25,204 nucleotides of DNA, from IMG/VR virus record IMGVR_UViG_3300030419_004762, positions 2,014 to 27,217 of that record. One strand, 5' to 3'. Of this stretch, positions 1 through 6,842 are shown in pieces; position 1 is the stretch's first letter; every line of letters begins with the position of its first letter. This stretch comes from a virus. The position numbers and the translations under genes were made by a program. The notes under the pieces are model-generated. The model was given only the letters and a program-made list of their open reading frames with translations, was not told the DNA's origin and made no database searches.

Positions 1-224
1 AAAGATTGTAGTGACCTCAACTCATCAACCAAGTCTATTATAACAGGGTCGCTAACGTAAATCTCTTTTTCTAAAACATTGCCTATAATAACTTCAAACA
101 GGCTGAGCCTATTATAAATATCATCATAGAAATCTCTATAGAAAGAAATTATACTAATTGACCTAAACAAAGCAATTGCTAATACTAAAATAAACAGCAG
201 AAAAACAACCAATACTACTTCCAT
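1..224 (-). CDS. Small N-terminally anchored membrane protein, 3' end cut by window
   Basis: An open frame runs from an ATG at 224 to the window edge without a stop (74 codons visible). The first ~20 residues (MEVVLVVFLLFILVLAIALF) form one strongly hydrophobic helix. The rest is a soluble, mixed-charge segment ending in acidic and leucine-rich residues. The start overlaps the last 10 bases of the FkbM gene, which fits the coupled layout of the region. This is probably a type II or signal-anchored membrane protein facing the periplasm or cytoplasm. No family is recognised and the C-terminus is missing, so no function is offered. The frame itself is well supported by its position and by the hydrophobic start. 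Confidence 0.6.
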   Translation of the reverse strand, partial: MEVVLVVFLLFILVLAIALFRSISIISFYRDFYDDIYNRLSLFEVIIGNVLEKEIYVSDPVIIDLVDELRSLQS

Positions 225-1075
225 GGCATCTCACTTTCGGTTGGTGAACATACTAATCTTAATTCAGAAGTGTTATCAAATAAACTAATATATTCATCAA
301 GACTTTCTATTTTCTTTCTCTGTAGAGTGTATATATCAAATTGTCTTTCTGACAGAAAGTCCCAAATATTTTGAGCAACATCATTATACATATTTAATAA
401 ATCTCTATGAACCTCTAAGAACATAAGTGGCCGCGCAATCATTAAATACTTCTCAGCGCCAAGCAAAACACGATAATCATAACCTTCCACATCTATCTTT
501 ATAGTATCAGGCAGTTTACGTTGCTTATCTATTGTGTATCTATAAAAATCATCTACCGTTGACATTTGACTATATGATGGTGGTGCACCACCTTTATCTA
601 TTTTAAATCTTGGGTCATCCTTCTTTTCATAAGTGACCGAAAGAGTATTAGAACCTCTTTCAAGTAAAAACTCACATTGGCCTTCTTTATCGCCCATGAA
701 CACTTCATAAACATAAACATTATCTAGTCTATCATCTTTATCATTGTGGACTAGTATCCTTCCTAATGTAGCTACTCCAACCTTACTTGGTTCAACACAA
801 TAAGCATATTTTCTCGCATCATCATTGTTGTTTACTAAAAAGGTAAGAGACATAAAGCCGATATTACCACCAACATCTAATAAACACTCTCTATCTCTTG
901 TTAGTTCAATAAAGTTTTTTAGTTCATGTGCTTGACCAGATTCATCATCCCATTCTTGATTGTAAGCATCAGCAATATCTGAAAGGTCACTTGGAACATT
1001 TAAACTAAGCGTATCTTGAATGTTTAATACTGCACCCTGCTTTTTTGGGGTTAAATGTTCAAAGTTAATTGTCAC
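215..1075 (-). CDS. FkbM-family SAM-dependent methyltransferase
   Basis: The 286-residue protein carries the class I methyltransferase core of the FkbM family. The SAM loop DVGGNIGF is near residues 67-74, an acidic end of strand 2 (CVEP) near 95, and the family signature KIDVEGYD near 193-200. FkbM enzymes usually O-methylate sugars or small metabolites; in phages they often sit with glycosyltransferases. I chose the GTG at 1075 because AGAAGG lies six bases upstream and this leaves only an 11-base overlap with the preceding gene. A further ATG at 1135 would add 20 very basic residues and a 71-base overlap. A glycosyltransferase lies three genes upstream, so a role in decorating a glycan is plausible. 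The real substrate cannot be read from sequence. Confidence 0.85.
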   Translation of the reverse strand: MTINFEHLTPKKQGAVLNIQDTLSLNVPSDLSDIADAYNQEWDDESGQAHELKNFIELTRDRECLLDVGGNIGFMSLTFLVNNNDDARKYAYCVEPSKVGVATLGRILVHNDKDDRLDNVYVYEVFMGDKEGQCEFLLERGSNTLSVTYEKKDDPRFKIDKGGAPPSYSQMSTVDDFYRYTIDKQRKLPDTIKIDVEGYDYRVLLGAEKYLMIARPLMFLEVHRDLLNMYNDVAQNIWDFLSERQFDIYTLQRKKIESLDEYISLFDNTSELRLVCSPTESEMPWK

Positions 1076-1283
1076 GTTTTGCCTTCTTCCTCTTTTTAGT
1101 CTTCTTTTCTTCCTTGTTGGTAGTGTTATTAACATCTCTTACCAACTGTTTCCAAGAAGTCTTACTAGTAAAAATCCACTCTCCACCACTAACTAACTTG
1201 AGAGCTTCCTCATCTTTTACACGGCGAATGTAAGTTGATGGGGATACACCTTCCTTAACATCTGCCATTTGTATTGTTTTCAT
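1065..1283 (-). CDS. Small basic protein of unknown function
   Basis: A 72-residue protein starting at ATG 1283, four bases inside the end of the upstream exported protein (ATGA-type coupling). The N-terminal ~50 residues look like a compact fold (…ADVKEGVSPSTYIRRVKDEE…), vaguely helix-turn-helix-like. The C-terminal ~20 residues are almost all lysine, arginine, asparagine and glutamate. Such tails commonly bind nucleic acid, so a DNA- or RNA-binding role is possible but not shown. No family is recognised. The frame is supported by coupling at both ends and lack of any competing frame. Confidence 0.65.
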   Translation of the reverse strand: MKTIQMADVKEGVSPSTYIRRVKDEEALKLVSGGEWIFTSKTSWKQLVRDVNNTTNKEEKKTKKRKKAKRDN

Positions 1284-1603
1284 TCGGGTTTCCTTATAAG
1301 AATCTTTCCGTTTGTTGTGTCAAAATAATGTCGTGCATCAATGTGTGTGTAACGACCAATACCAGCATTTTCTAATTCAATGTCAGTGAGTCTACTTTGT
1401 TGTGATAGAAGTGTCTGTAATGTAAACATAAAAGTACCGTGTGTCTTAATGTATCTGTCAATACGAGAGGCCATTCGTTCTACTTCAATATTTCCATAGT
1501 ACCCGCCTCCATCATCTTGTGCCTTCACATAAGAAAACTGACCGATTGCCAATGAAGCAATCAGAGTTAGTGTTCCGATTACAGCAAAAAACTTACTATT
1601 CAT
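1280..1603 (-). CDS. Small exported protein with signal peptide
   Basis: A 107-residue protein with a classical signal peptide: a short basic start (MNSK), a hydrophobic core at about 5-20, and a plausible signal peptidase I site after V-K-A near residue 29. The mature part (~78 residues) begins with an Asp/Gly-rich stretch, then helical segments, and has no cysteine, so it is not a lipoprotein. A phage-coded periplasmic protein may act in superinfection exclusion, lysis control or envelope change; none of these is shown. It starts at ATG 1603, sharing one base with the stop of the upstream gene (TAATG). Confidence 0.75.
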   Translation of the reverse strand: MNSKFFAVIGTLTLIASLAIGQFSYVKAQDDGGGYYGNIEVERMASRIDRYIKTHGTFMFTLQTLLSQQSRLTDIELENAGIGRYTHIDARHYFDTTNGKILIRKPE

Positions 1604-1830
1604 TATTCAATAACCTTTCCGTCTACATCTACTGTGCGAACTGTTGTAATCTTTGATTGCTTTGTGCTAATAACAGTAAAGTCACTTTCTCCTTTTAGAA
1701 TCTGATGAACCTGTGCCTCAGCATAAGAAGCACTATCAGCAGAAACCAAATAGTATTCCTTTGTCTTTTTGACCTTACCGTTGCCGTTATCAATCTCAAA
1801 CTGAACTGTTGTTTCCCAAAACTCTGCCAT
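1603..1830 (-). CDS. Small DUF4494-like protein
   Basis: A 75-residue protein starting MAEFWETTVQF. I chose the ATG at 1830 because AAGGAG lies six bases upstream; an in-frame ATG ten codons earlier has no ribosome site and would run into the upstream gene. The pattern W-x-T-x-V-x-F, then K-x-T-K-E-Y-Y-L-V-x-A, then A-E-A, then G-x-x-D-F-T-V resembles the DUF4494 family, small phage and Bacteroidetes proteins of unknown function. That assignment comes from memory of the family pattern and is moderate only. It sits 13 bases after a glycosyltransferase and is coupled to the exported protein gene. Confidence 0.7.
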   Translation of the reverse strand: MAEFWETTVQFEIDNGNGKVKKTKEYYLVSADSASYAEAQVHQILKGESDFTVISTKQSKITTVRTVDVDGKVIE

Positions 1831-1843
1831 GTGATTCTCCTTG

Positions 1844-2611
1844 TTAGTATTGATGTTCAAATAATGCTGGTTTTATGATTCCAACATTACACTTTTTCTT
1901 GACCCAACTATCTCCTATATTGCCTTCAAAGTCGGGGTGACGGGTGTATTCTTTTAAAACACGGTGTCTTAAATCTAAACCTATTTGACTAGCGTATTCT
2001 AAAAACCAATCTCTTCTACATAGAAAAGGGTTGTTAGACCAGTGAGCGTATTGTGAAGACATTCTCCACATCTCAATGTCATCATCTTTAGCAATCAATT
2101 CACAAATATCTAAATTGTTATGTCCGTATTCATCATCAGCGGTAAAACCTAAATGCCAAACGTATGGTTCAAAAGCGTGTCTACCACCTTTTTCAAACCA
2201 GCTTTTTGTTTCATTACAAGTGGTAAAATGGTCTTCTAATGACCTATACTTTACAAGGTCTAACTCATTTTGTTTTACCAGTTCTAAGCCCATAGAAAGT
2301 TGACGGTAGGTTTCTTCCTTAGATGTAGGTAATATAAAGTCGTTCTCCAAAAACAAAACATAGTCAGACTCAGCAACATTTATAGCACTGACCATACCCC
2401 AACCTATACCAAGATTATATTCACACCCACAATAAACCATTTCGTAATCTTCGGCAAGTGAAATATCATCTTTGCTCATTTTGTTGAAGTAAATGAAACT
2501 TTCGTCAACCATGTCAAGAAAACCAGATTCGTTATAAGAATCCAAAGTCTTTTGTATTTTTTCATGGCGTTCATAGCTAAGAATACAAACTGCTAAGTTT
2601 TCTAATTTCAT
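1844..2611 (-). CDS. GT-A fold (family 2-like) glycosyltransferase
   Basis: A 255-residue protein with the features of a GT2-type glycosyltransferase. It opens with AVCILSYERHEKIQKTL (residues 7-23), the usual first beta strand and helix that hold the nucleotide sugar. It then has the strand YVLFLENDF near 84-92, whose E-N-D takes the place of the DxD metal site. Length fits a single GT-A domain without membrane segments, so a cytoplasmic enzyme is expected. Possible acceptors are phage DNA bases, a virion protein or a host surface glycan. The gene directly upstream is a DNA methyltransferase (1-base TAATG overlap), which makes DNA modification worth considering, but acceptor and donor are unknown. 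Confidence 0.75.
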   Translation of the reverse strand: MKLENLAVCILSYERHEKIQKTLDSYNESGFLDMVDESFIYFNKMSKDDISLAEDYEMVYCGCEYNLGIGWGMVSAINVAESDYVLFLENDFILPTSKEETYRQLSMGLELVKQNELDLVKYRSLEDHFTTCNETKSWFEKGGRHAFEPYVWHLGFTADDEYGHNNLDICELIAKDDDIEMWRMSSQYAHWSNNPFLCRRDWFLEYASQIGLDLRHRVLKEYTRHPDFEGNIGDSWVKKKCNVGIIKPALFEHQY

Positions 2612-4380
2612 TATGGTTTCCAGAATACATACATAGGTTCATGTTTCATAATCTTACCATCTACTTTTACAGAGTTGTCAAGCCCCTCTTGGTCAACGCC
2701 AATCATGGAGGTCATCAACATTTTGATTACACCTTTATACTCAAGACCAAACTCTTCCAAGAACTTTCTACTATCTTGTTGTAGTGGCAACCAACCTGTG
2801 GGACAGGCCTTTGTCTTGTTTACCTTAATGTCAGCAATATTCCATACCAAGTATCGTTCATTGTTCAACCACTCTGATGCTGTTTTCAAAGTATTGTAAA
2901 GAAACCCATCACGCCAATCTTCATATGTTCCGTAAGCCTTGAATGATTGTGTTTCATCTTGACTATACTGTTCACGGAAGAAATAAGGTGGCGAAGTAAA
3001 CACAAAGTCCAACTTACCTTTATACTGTTGAAAGTCGGGGTGTTCTGAAATGACCTCACTACCTTGATTGAAAACATGATGAGTGTTTTCAAATCTAAAC
3101 GAGTTTCTCTTTTCTTCTATTTCGGCAGGGTCTAACTTCTTGAAATCCCTCTTATACATCTTAATGTATTCGGGGTGTTCTGTGTTAGGCACTGCCAACT
3201 TATTATAGAAATCAGCAACCCATTCATAACGTGATTGTGTTTTTACTTCTCCGTCAACTTCTGCAGTGACATTATGATTGTCGGTGTTAGGATCGGTGCC
3301 GACATAGTGTAAGGGACGAGCAGTAGACAATGCTCCGAGTATACGACCACCCCAACCAGATGATGGATCATAGACAGTAATCTTCTGGTCTTGTGGAATG
3401 TGTTTCGTAAAAAACTCATAAAGAAAACGGGCTGTAAGAGCAGGGAAATTAACGGCAGGTTGACCCAATCCCAAACGAAATGTTTGAAGCGCTTTAGGGA
3501 AAATCTTAAACTTTCTTGGGTAATACCTAACGAGATACATCGTGTACAACCTTCTATCAATTTCATCAAGTCTTTGACGTTCGACAAACTCTTCATCAGT
3601 TTCTTTTCTCTTTTGTTTGATAGGTTTTCTATCGCTGTGTGTATAATCCTTTACGCCATCAATTCCACCACAATACTTCAGCATAGCATCGTCAACAATA
3701 CCATTCTCATACATCTCTCTTACCTGTGAAGGCACTAGTGTAATGTATCCTTGCTTTTGATACTTGGTTAGAATCTTATCAAGGTCTTTATCCTCATATG
3801 GACGCAGAAAGATTCCGAAGTCTTCACTATTAGTATACTCAGTGATAAAGTCGGTAGCACTATCTCCCGTCCAATCAATGTCTGGATTCTTTTTTGTATG
3901 TAGTGACTTAGTATAGCTACACATACTATCTTTGATAAGTGTCCGAAGCATAGCGTGTTTGAATTGACTTCTCATATTATCATCAGCGAAGTAATCATAA
4001 ACACTACGAGCACCATCAACATTTACACCAGTAGTTATTCTGGTCTTCAACATGGTGGGGAAAAATTGATTTACTGCTCCAGCGTGTTTGGAAAAGTTTG
4101 CAATGATACCAAGTGATTCGGGGTCATCGGGGTCATCAATGTAGAAGTCATCAATATCATAAGACCTTAGTTGAGAAAAAGCCTTTATCATGTCTTCTTC
4201 ATTCTTACCGATTGTAGGGGGCGTTGGACTATCTGGGTCGTCCCACTGTTCCATAATCTCTTCACGAAGCCTATCAATCCATTTGTCCAACTCATCAAAC
4301 GACATTTTTACAAGGTCATCATAAAGGACATTGGATTCAAAATTTACTATGTTACTTTTTTCGTAGAATGGCTTAGCCAC
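2611..4380 (-). CDS. DNA methyltransferase (amino-methyltransferase) with large unknown N-terminal region
   Basis: The 589-residue protein has a SAM-binding motif I, YDPSSGWGGR (337-346), and a catalytic motif IV, FTSPPYF (461-467). The S-P-P-Y form and the order I then IV are typical of enzymes methylating the exocyclic amine of cytosine (m4C) or adenine (m6A). It ends with a strand containing PMYVFWKP. The first ~300 residues match nothing I recognise; they are charged, helical and contain no second motif. They may be the target-recognition or partner-binding part. The start is GTG 4380 with GAGG four bases upstream. No restriction nuclease of matched specificity is adjacent, so it is likely an orphan enzyme protecting phage DNA or marking it. 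Confidence 0.8.
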   Translation of the reverse strand: MAKPFYEKSNIVNFESNVLYDDLVKMSFDELDKWIDRLREEIMEQWDDPDSPTPPTIGKNEEDMIKAFSQLRSYDIDDFYIDDPDDPESLGIIANFSKHAGAVNQFFPTMLKTRITTGVNVDGARSVYDYFADDNMRSQFKHAMLRTLIKDSMCSYTKSLHTKKNPDIDWTGDSATDFITEYTNSEDFGIFLRPYEDKDLDKILTKYQKQGYITLVPSQVREMYENGIVDDAMLKYCGGIDGVKDYTHSDRKPIKQKRKETDEEFVERQRLDEIDRRLYTMYLVRYYPRKFKIFPKALQTFRLGLGQPAVNFPALTARFLYEFFTKHIPQDQKITVYDPSSGWGGRILGALSTARPLHYVGTDPNTDNHNVTAEVDGEVKTQSRYEWVADFYNKLAVPNTEHPEYIKMYKRDFKKLDPAEIEEKRNSFRFENTHHVFNQGSEVISEHPDFQQYKGKLDFVFTSPPYFFREQYSQDETQSFKAYGTYEDWRDGFLYNTLKTASEWLNNERYLVWNIADIKVNKTKACPTGWLPLQQDSRKFLEEFGLEYKGVIKMLMTSMIGVDQEGLDNSVKVDGKIMKHEPMYVFWKP

Positions 4381-4423
4381 GAAACCTCATTTCGTTTTTA
4401 TTGTTTCTATTATAATAACTTTT

Positions 4424-4987
4424 TTAATCAGCGTAAACTAATTTTACCATACGGGCATTGTCATACTTGTATGGTCTAACATCAACACCCTCTAAAATAT
4501 CAATACGGTCAGTGTATCTCTTATTCATCACATCACGGACTTGATACACTCCCGATTTTTTACCTGCATCAACCCATACGTAATCTCCAAACTTTAGAAA
4601 GCCTCCATTTTTTACTAACATATTTTGAGAGACAGCAACATAACGATACTCGCTTGCTCTGTCAACTTTTATTACTGTACCGTCAGCGGTTATGTTCGGG
4701 GTAGAATCAGTTTGTTCTGGCACTGGTTGATACATAGTAACAGTGACATTATGAACATTGTCTTTGTTTTTGTTTAACTCATCACTACATTTCTTTAGTG
4801 TTATTTGTAGTCCTACAATAGAACTAGTAGCAGCTCTCATTAACTGATTGCCGGAATCTACTAGTAATTGTAGTTTATCATTTTTGGATCGTAGTTCATC
4901 TATGATTGACTTCTTTTCAATAGAGTGTGCTATAAAAATTATAGACAGAAGTGTGATGATTATGGTCTTTATTGTTTCTTTTCTCAA
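4424..4987 (-). CDS. Membrane-anchored coiled coil with 3D/double-psi-barrel domain
   Basis: The 187-residue protein starts at TTG 4987, seven bases after AAGGAG. Residues ~7-20 form one hydrophobic anchor and 23-75 are predicted coiled coil. Residues ~80-175 resemble the 3D domain: T-A-D-G-T at 100-104, a strand RYVAVS at 115-120, DYVWVD at 135-140, and the pair V-R-D (150-152) and R-I-D-I (161-164). Those spaced aspartates define the 3D domain found in cell-wall-active proteins such as MltA-like and resuscitation-type enzymes. A membrane-tethered peptidoglycan-active protein is therefore plausible, perhaps for lysis. This is a motif-level reading, so the exact activity is uncertain. A consensus promoter lies just upstream, making it the first gene of its own transcript. 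Confidence 0.65.
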   Translation of the reverse strand: MRKETIKTIIITLLSIIFIAHSIEKKSIIDELRSKNDKLQLLVDSGNQLMRAATSSIVGLQITLKKCSDELNKNKDNVHNVTVTMYQPVPEQTDSTPNITADGTVIKVDRASEYRYVAVSQNMLVKNGGFLKFGDYVWVDAGKKSGVYQVRDVMNKRYTDRIDILEGVDVRPYKYDNARMVKLVYAD

Positions 4988-5021
4988 CTCTAATCTCCTT
5001 TTATAATTTTAATTATATACT

Positions 5022-5050
5022 AATATAAGGAAATTGAAGTGATTTGTCAA
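5022..5050 (-). promoter_or_regulatory. Consensus sigma-70-type promoter upstream of the 3D-domain gene
   Basis: On the minus strand GCTTGACA (-35 hexamer at 5045-5050) is followed by exactly 17 bases and TATATT (-10 at 5022-5027), then AGTATATAAT. It lies in the gap between the ferredoxin stop and the TTG start at 4987, giving a leader of about 28 bases that contains the AAGGAG site. It is one of five near-identical copies in the window. Confidence 0.85.
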
Positions 5051-5076
5051 GCACTATTTTCATATACCTGCAGCCA

Positions 5077-5397
5077 CTAAGGGTCTTCAATTTTTTCAAA
5101 CAAGGCAGAATTTTGCTCTTTCCATTCTGTCCACTCATTTTGCTCATCTTTTAGCTCAAAATATTTAGTGTTTACTTCTATATATTTCATCTCTTCATCG
5201 GGTAAATCATCTTCTGCATAGATTGCTTCTACGGGACATTCGGGTTCACAAGCACCGCAATCAATACACTCATCGGGGTCAATATATAACATGGGTTCAT
5301 TTTCACCATCGGTTGGGTGAATACAATCAACAGGGCAAACGTCCACACAGGCTTTATCTTTTACATCAATACAAGCATTGGTTATAAAATAGGCCAT
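5077..5397 (-). CDS. fdxA: 7Fe ([3Fe-4S][4Fe-4S]) bacterial-type ferredoxin
   Basis: A 106-residue soluble electron carrier. Cysteines at 9, 17, 21 and 25, then 44, 47, 50 and 54, match the spacing of the Azotobacter FdI type. There C9, C17 and C54 would hold a [3Fe-4S] cluster, C21, C44, C47 and C50 a [4Fe-4S] cluster, and C25 is free. Signatures are CVDVCPVDC (17-25) and [12 protein letters not shown] (44-55). The C-terminal half is acidic and helical, as in FdxA. Its partner is unknown. A phage copy could supply electrons to a flavin enzyme or to reduction of a thioredoxin-like system, or divert host metabolism. The start abuts the stop of the upstream gene, so it is part of a polycistron. 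Confidence 0.9.
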   Translation of the reverse strand: MAYFITNACIDVKDKACVDVCPVDCIHPTDGENEPMLYIDPDECIDCGACEPECPVEAIYAEDDLPDEEMKYIEVNTKYFELKDEQNEWTEWKEQNSALFEKIEDP

Positions 5398-5706
5398 TTA
5401 ATTTTCCTCATCCGTATCTTGTAGTTCATCTAAAATCTCATCCAAACTATACAACTCTTTACCTTCTTGTATGTTCGTCTTTCTTTTCTTTTGTTCATCG
5501 GACAAGTGCTTGTCTAGTATTTCTTTCATAACCTCATCTTCTACTTCTTTATTAATCAAAGTATTATCTATCTCTGAGCCTTCTAATGCTGCACAATAAT
5601 CTTCTAAGTATTGGACATAATCAAGTAATTTTTCTTGGCGTTCTATTAGTGTGTTGATAATGTTTATTAGTTTAGCTGCATTTTCTGATTTTGACCTTCT
5701 ACTCAT
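5398..5706 (-). CDS. Small acidic coiled-coil protein, unknown
   Basis: A 102-residue, almost wholly helical protein. A basic start (MSRRSKSENAAK) is followed by heptad-like leucine/isoleucine spacing over residues ~12-45, and the C-terminus is strongly acidic (ELQDTDEEN). I chose the ATG at 5706 because GGGGAG sits five bases upstream; the in-frame GTG at 5712 touches the SD itself. It is likely an oligomeric or partner-binding protein. No family is recognised. It lies between the mini-MscS gene (15 bases upstream) and the ferredoxin (abutting), in one transcript. Confidence 0.7.
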   Translation of the reverse strand: MSRRSKSENAAKLINIINTLIERQEKLLDYVQYLEDYCAALEGSEIDNTLINKEVEDEVMKEILDKHLSDEQKKRKTNIQEGKELYSLDEILDELQDTDEEN

Positions 5707-5721
5707 TATCACTCCCCTATT

Positions 5722-6102
5722 TTAGTCGAGCAAAGTATCCAACTCAAAGTTTGGTAATGGTTTTTCTATTCTAAGATTTTTCAACTCTGCATTTTGTATA
5801 ACTACCTTAGTGCCACTTACAATATGTTTCTCCCCATCTTTATTCACTTTTACATTGTATAAAAAGAATGTTGTTTTCCAAAGTGTCACTCTAACTATTC
5901 TGCCTGGCCTACCATCAAGCAGAATAATGTCATCGTTGTTGTAGTCGTTACCAACAAAAACCAACAACCCAGATAGAAGTGATTCTATACTTGTTTTGAA
6001 GAACAATACTAACAGACCTGCCAAAAACATCCATCCGTATTCACCTATCAACAAACTAGTGCTAGATTGTATTGCTTGTTCTAATTCTTGTGTTGATTCC
6101 AA
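5722..6102 (-). CDS. Miniature MscS-like mechanosensitive-channel protein
   Basis: A 126-residue protein with one membrane helix (about 22-36), a second amphipathic glycine/serine-containing helix (37-50) and a beta domain. The run V-G-N-D-Y-N-N-D-D-I-I-L-L-D-G-R-P-G (50-67), then R-V-T-L-W-K-T-T, then S-G-T-K-V-V-I-Q-N-A, follows the MscS pore helix plus beta domain (…GDxVxxxGxxGxVxxIxxxxTxxxxxxxxxxIPN…). MscS itself is ~286 residues with three membrane helices; here the first two and the C-terminal vestibule are missing. The start is TTG 6102 with CTGGAG seven bases upstream, directly after a hairpin. It may be a minimal channel or may join host MscS as a dominant subunit; this is inference. 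Confidence 0.65.
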   Translation of the reverse strand: MESTQELEQAIQSSTSLLIGEYGWMFLAGLLVLFFKTSIESLLSGLLVFVGNDYNNDDIILLDGRPGRIVRVTLWKTTFFLYNVKVNKDGEKHIVSGTKVVIQNAELKNLRIEKPLPNFELDTLLD

Positions 6103-6112
6103 AATTTTTCTC

Positions 6113-6161
6113 CAGTTGGTATAAAATTTGTTTCATATACTTTAGGCGAATACACCAACTG
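6113..6161 (-). promoter_or_regulatory. Inverted repeat abutting the SD of the mini-MscS gene
   Basis: In the transcript, CAGUUGGUGUA (6161-6151) can pair with UAUACCAACUG (6123-6113): 11 pairs, ten Watson-Crick and one G-U, around a 27-base loop. The last three paired bases (CUG) are the first part of the CUGGAG ribosome site of the TTG-started gene at 6102. It fills nearly the whole gap between two genes. There is no following U-run, so it is not an intrinsic terminator. It is a candidate translational control element. Confidence 0.5.
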
Positions 6162-6163
6162 TT

Positions 6164-6604
6164 TTATGAAAGTTCTTCTGTAATTCTTTCCCTAACGAGA
6201 GAAAAGTTTTCTTGTATTTCCTTCTCTCTAATTCTTATCAGGCGATAGCCTTCTTTTTTTGCAATCCAGTTTTTTAACATATCATTCTTTTTGGCGGCCA
6301 TAATAACCCAACTTGGTTTACCTTGTGAGTTATGCCAATAGTCACCATCTACTTCTATCAGAAGTTTGTGTTGTGGTAGATAAAAATCATAATATCTCCA
6401 CTGACCTTTGATATATGGAAGTGGGTGCTCACGCAACCAATCAACACCCACCTCATCTAAAAGACCAGCAATAGCCTTCTCTAACGAACTCATTTCTCTA
6501 TAAGCTCTATTGACAGGCTTTTTATTCTGTGCTGTTTGAAGTCTCTTTTTTAATCTTTCTACAGACTTCTTATTATACTTTCTGTTTTGCTTCATCTTCG
6601 CCAT
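6164..6604 (-). CDS. Vsr/DUF559-like PD-(D/E)XK nuclease
   Basis: A 146-residue protein. After a very basic N-terminus (~1-30) comes a small nuclease fold: a helix with E42, the strand Y-Y-D-F-Y-L-P (71-77, D73), the core I-E-V-D-G-D-Y-W-H (83-91), the helix K-N-D-M-L-K-N (106-112) and R-L-I-R-I (121-125). That order is typical of the DUF559 and very-short-patch-repair-like endonucleases, which nick or cut DNA using a PD-(D/E)XK site. In phages such stand-alone nucleases may be homing-type or repair enzymes. The ORF overlaps the preceding gene by 32 bases; a later in-frame ATG (6595) would shorten the overlap to 23. Substrate is unknown. Confidence 0.75.
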   Translation of the reverse strand: MAKMKQNRKYNKKSVERLKKRLQTAQNKKPVNRAYREMSSLEKAIAGLLDEVGVDWLREHPLPYIKGQWRYYDFYLPQHKLLIEVDGDYWHNSQGKPSWVIMAAKKNDMLKNWIAKKEGYRLIRIREKEIQENFSLVRERITEELS

Positions 6605-6842
6605 ACACAGAAGAATATGGCGCTCCTAAAAGCTCATCCTCATCTTCATTTCTTTTTTCTAACTTTTCTATTCTCTCTTTTATCATCTCCAATTCTACTT
6701 GTAGGTTCTTGGCATGATTTCTATAACCCATCATTAGTTTTTCAGTATCAACTATTCTTTTATGAATTGCTGCTAATATCTGTGCTGGTTCGGCTTCTTG
6801 AGCCATTTGTATTTGGTCTGGTGTGAGAATTTTATCACTCAT
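6573..6842 (-). CDS. Small coiled-coil protein, unknown
   Basis: An 89-residue protein, largely helical. Residues ~30-70 show coiled-coil spacing (…QVELEMIKERIEKLEKR…), followed by an acidic patch (NEDEDE) and a short glycine/proline-containing tail. It is coupled to the upstream gene by an 8-base overlap (stop TGA lies inside ATGAGTGA) and overlaps the nuclease downstream. It belongs to the run of four unknown genes between 8389 and 6573. No family is recognised; a structural or adaptor role is only a guess. Confidence 0.7.
   Translation of the reverse strand: MSDKILTPDQIQMAQEAEPAQILAAIHKRIVDTEKLMMGYRNHAKNLQVELEMIKERIEKLEKRNEDEDELLGAPYSSVYGEDEAKQKV

Noticed and set aside
1286-1330. TTGACA-like box followed by CTTATA ahead of the gene at 1283
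   Set aside because: It lies in coding sequence (D-T-T-N-G…), the -10 is poor, and it lacks the GCTTGACA…TATATTAT form of the five convincing copies.
3391-3729. Open frames on the plus strand, here and opposite dnaE, RNR and others
   Set aside because: They are antisense shadows of well-identified genes, lack ribosome sites and show no protein-like composition or families.
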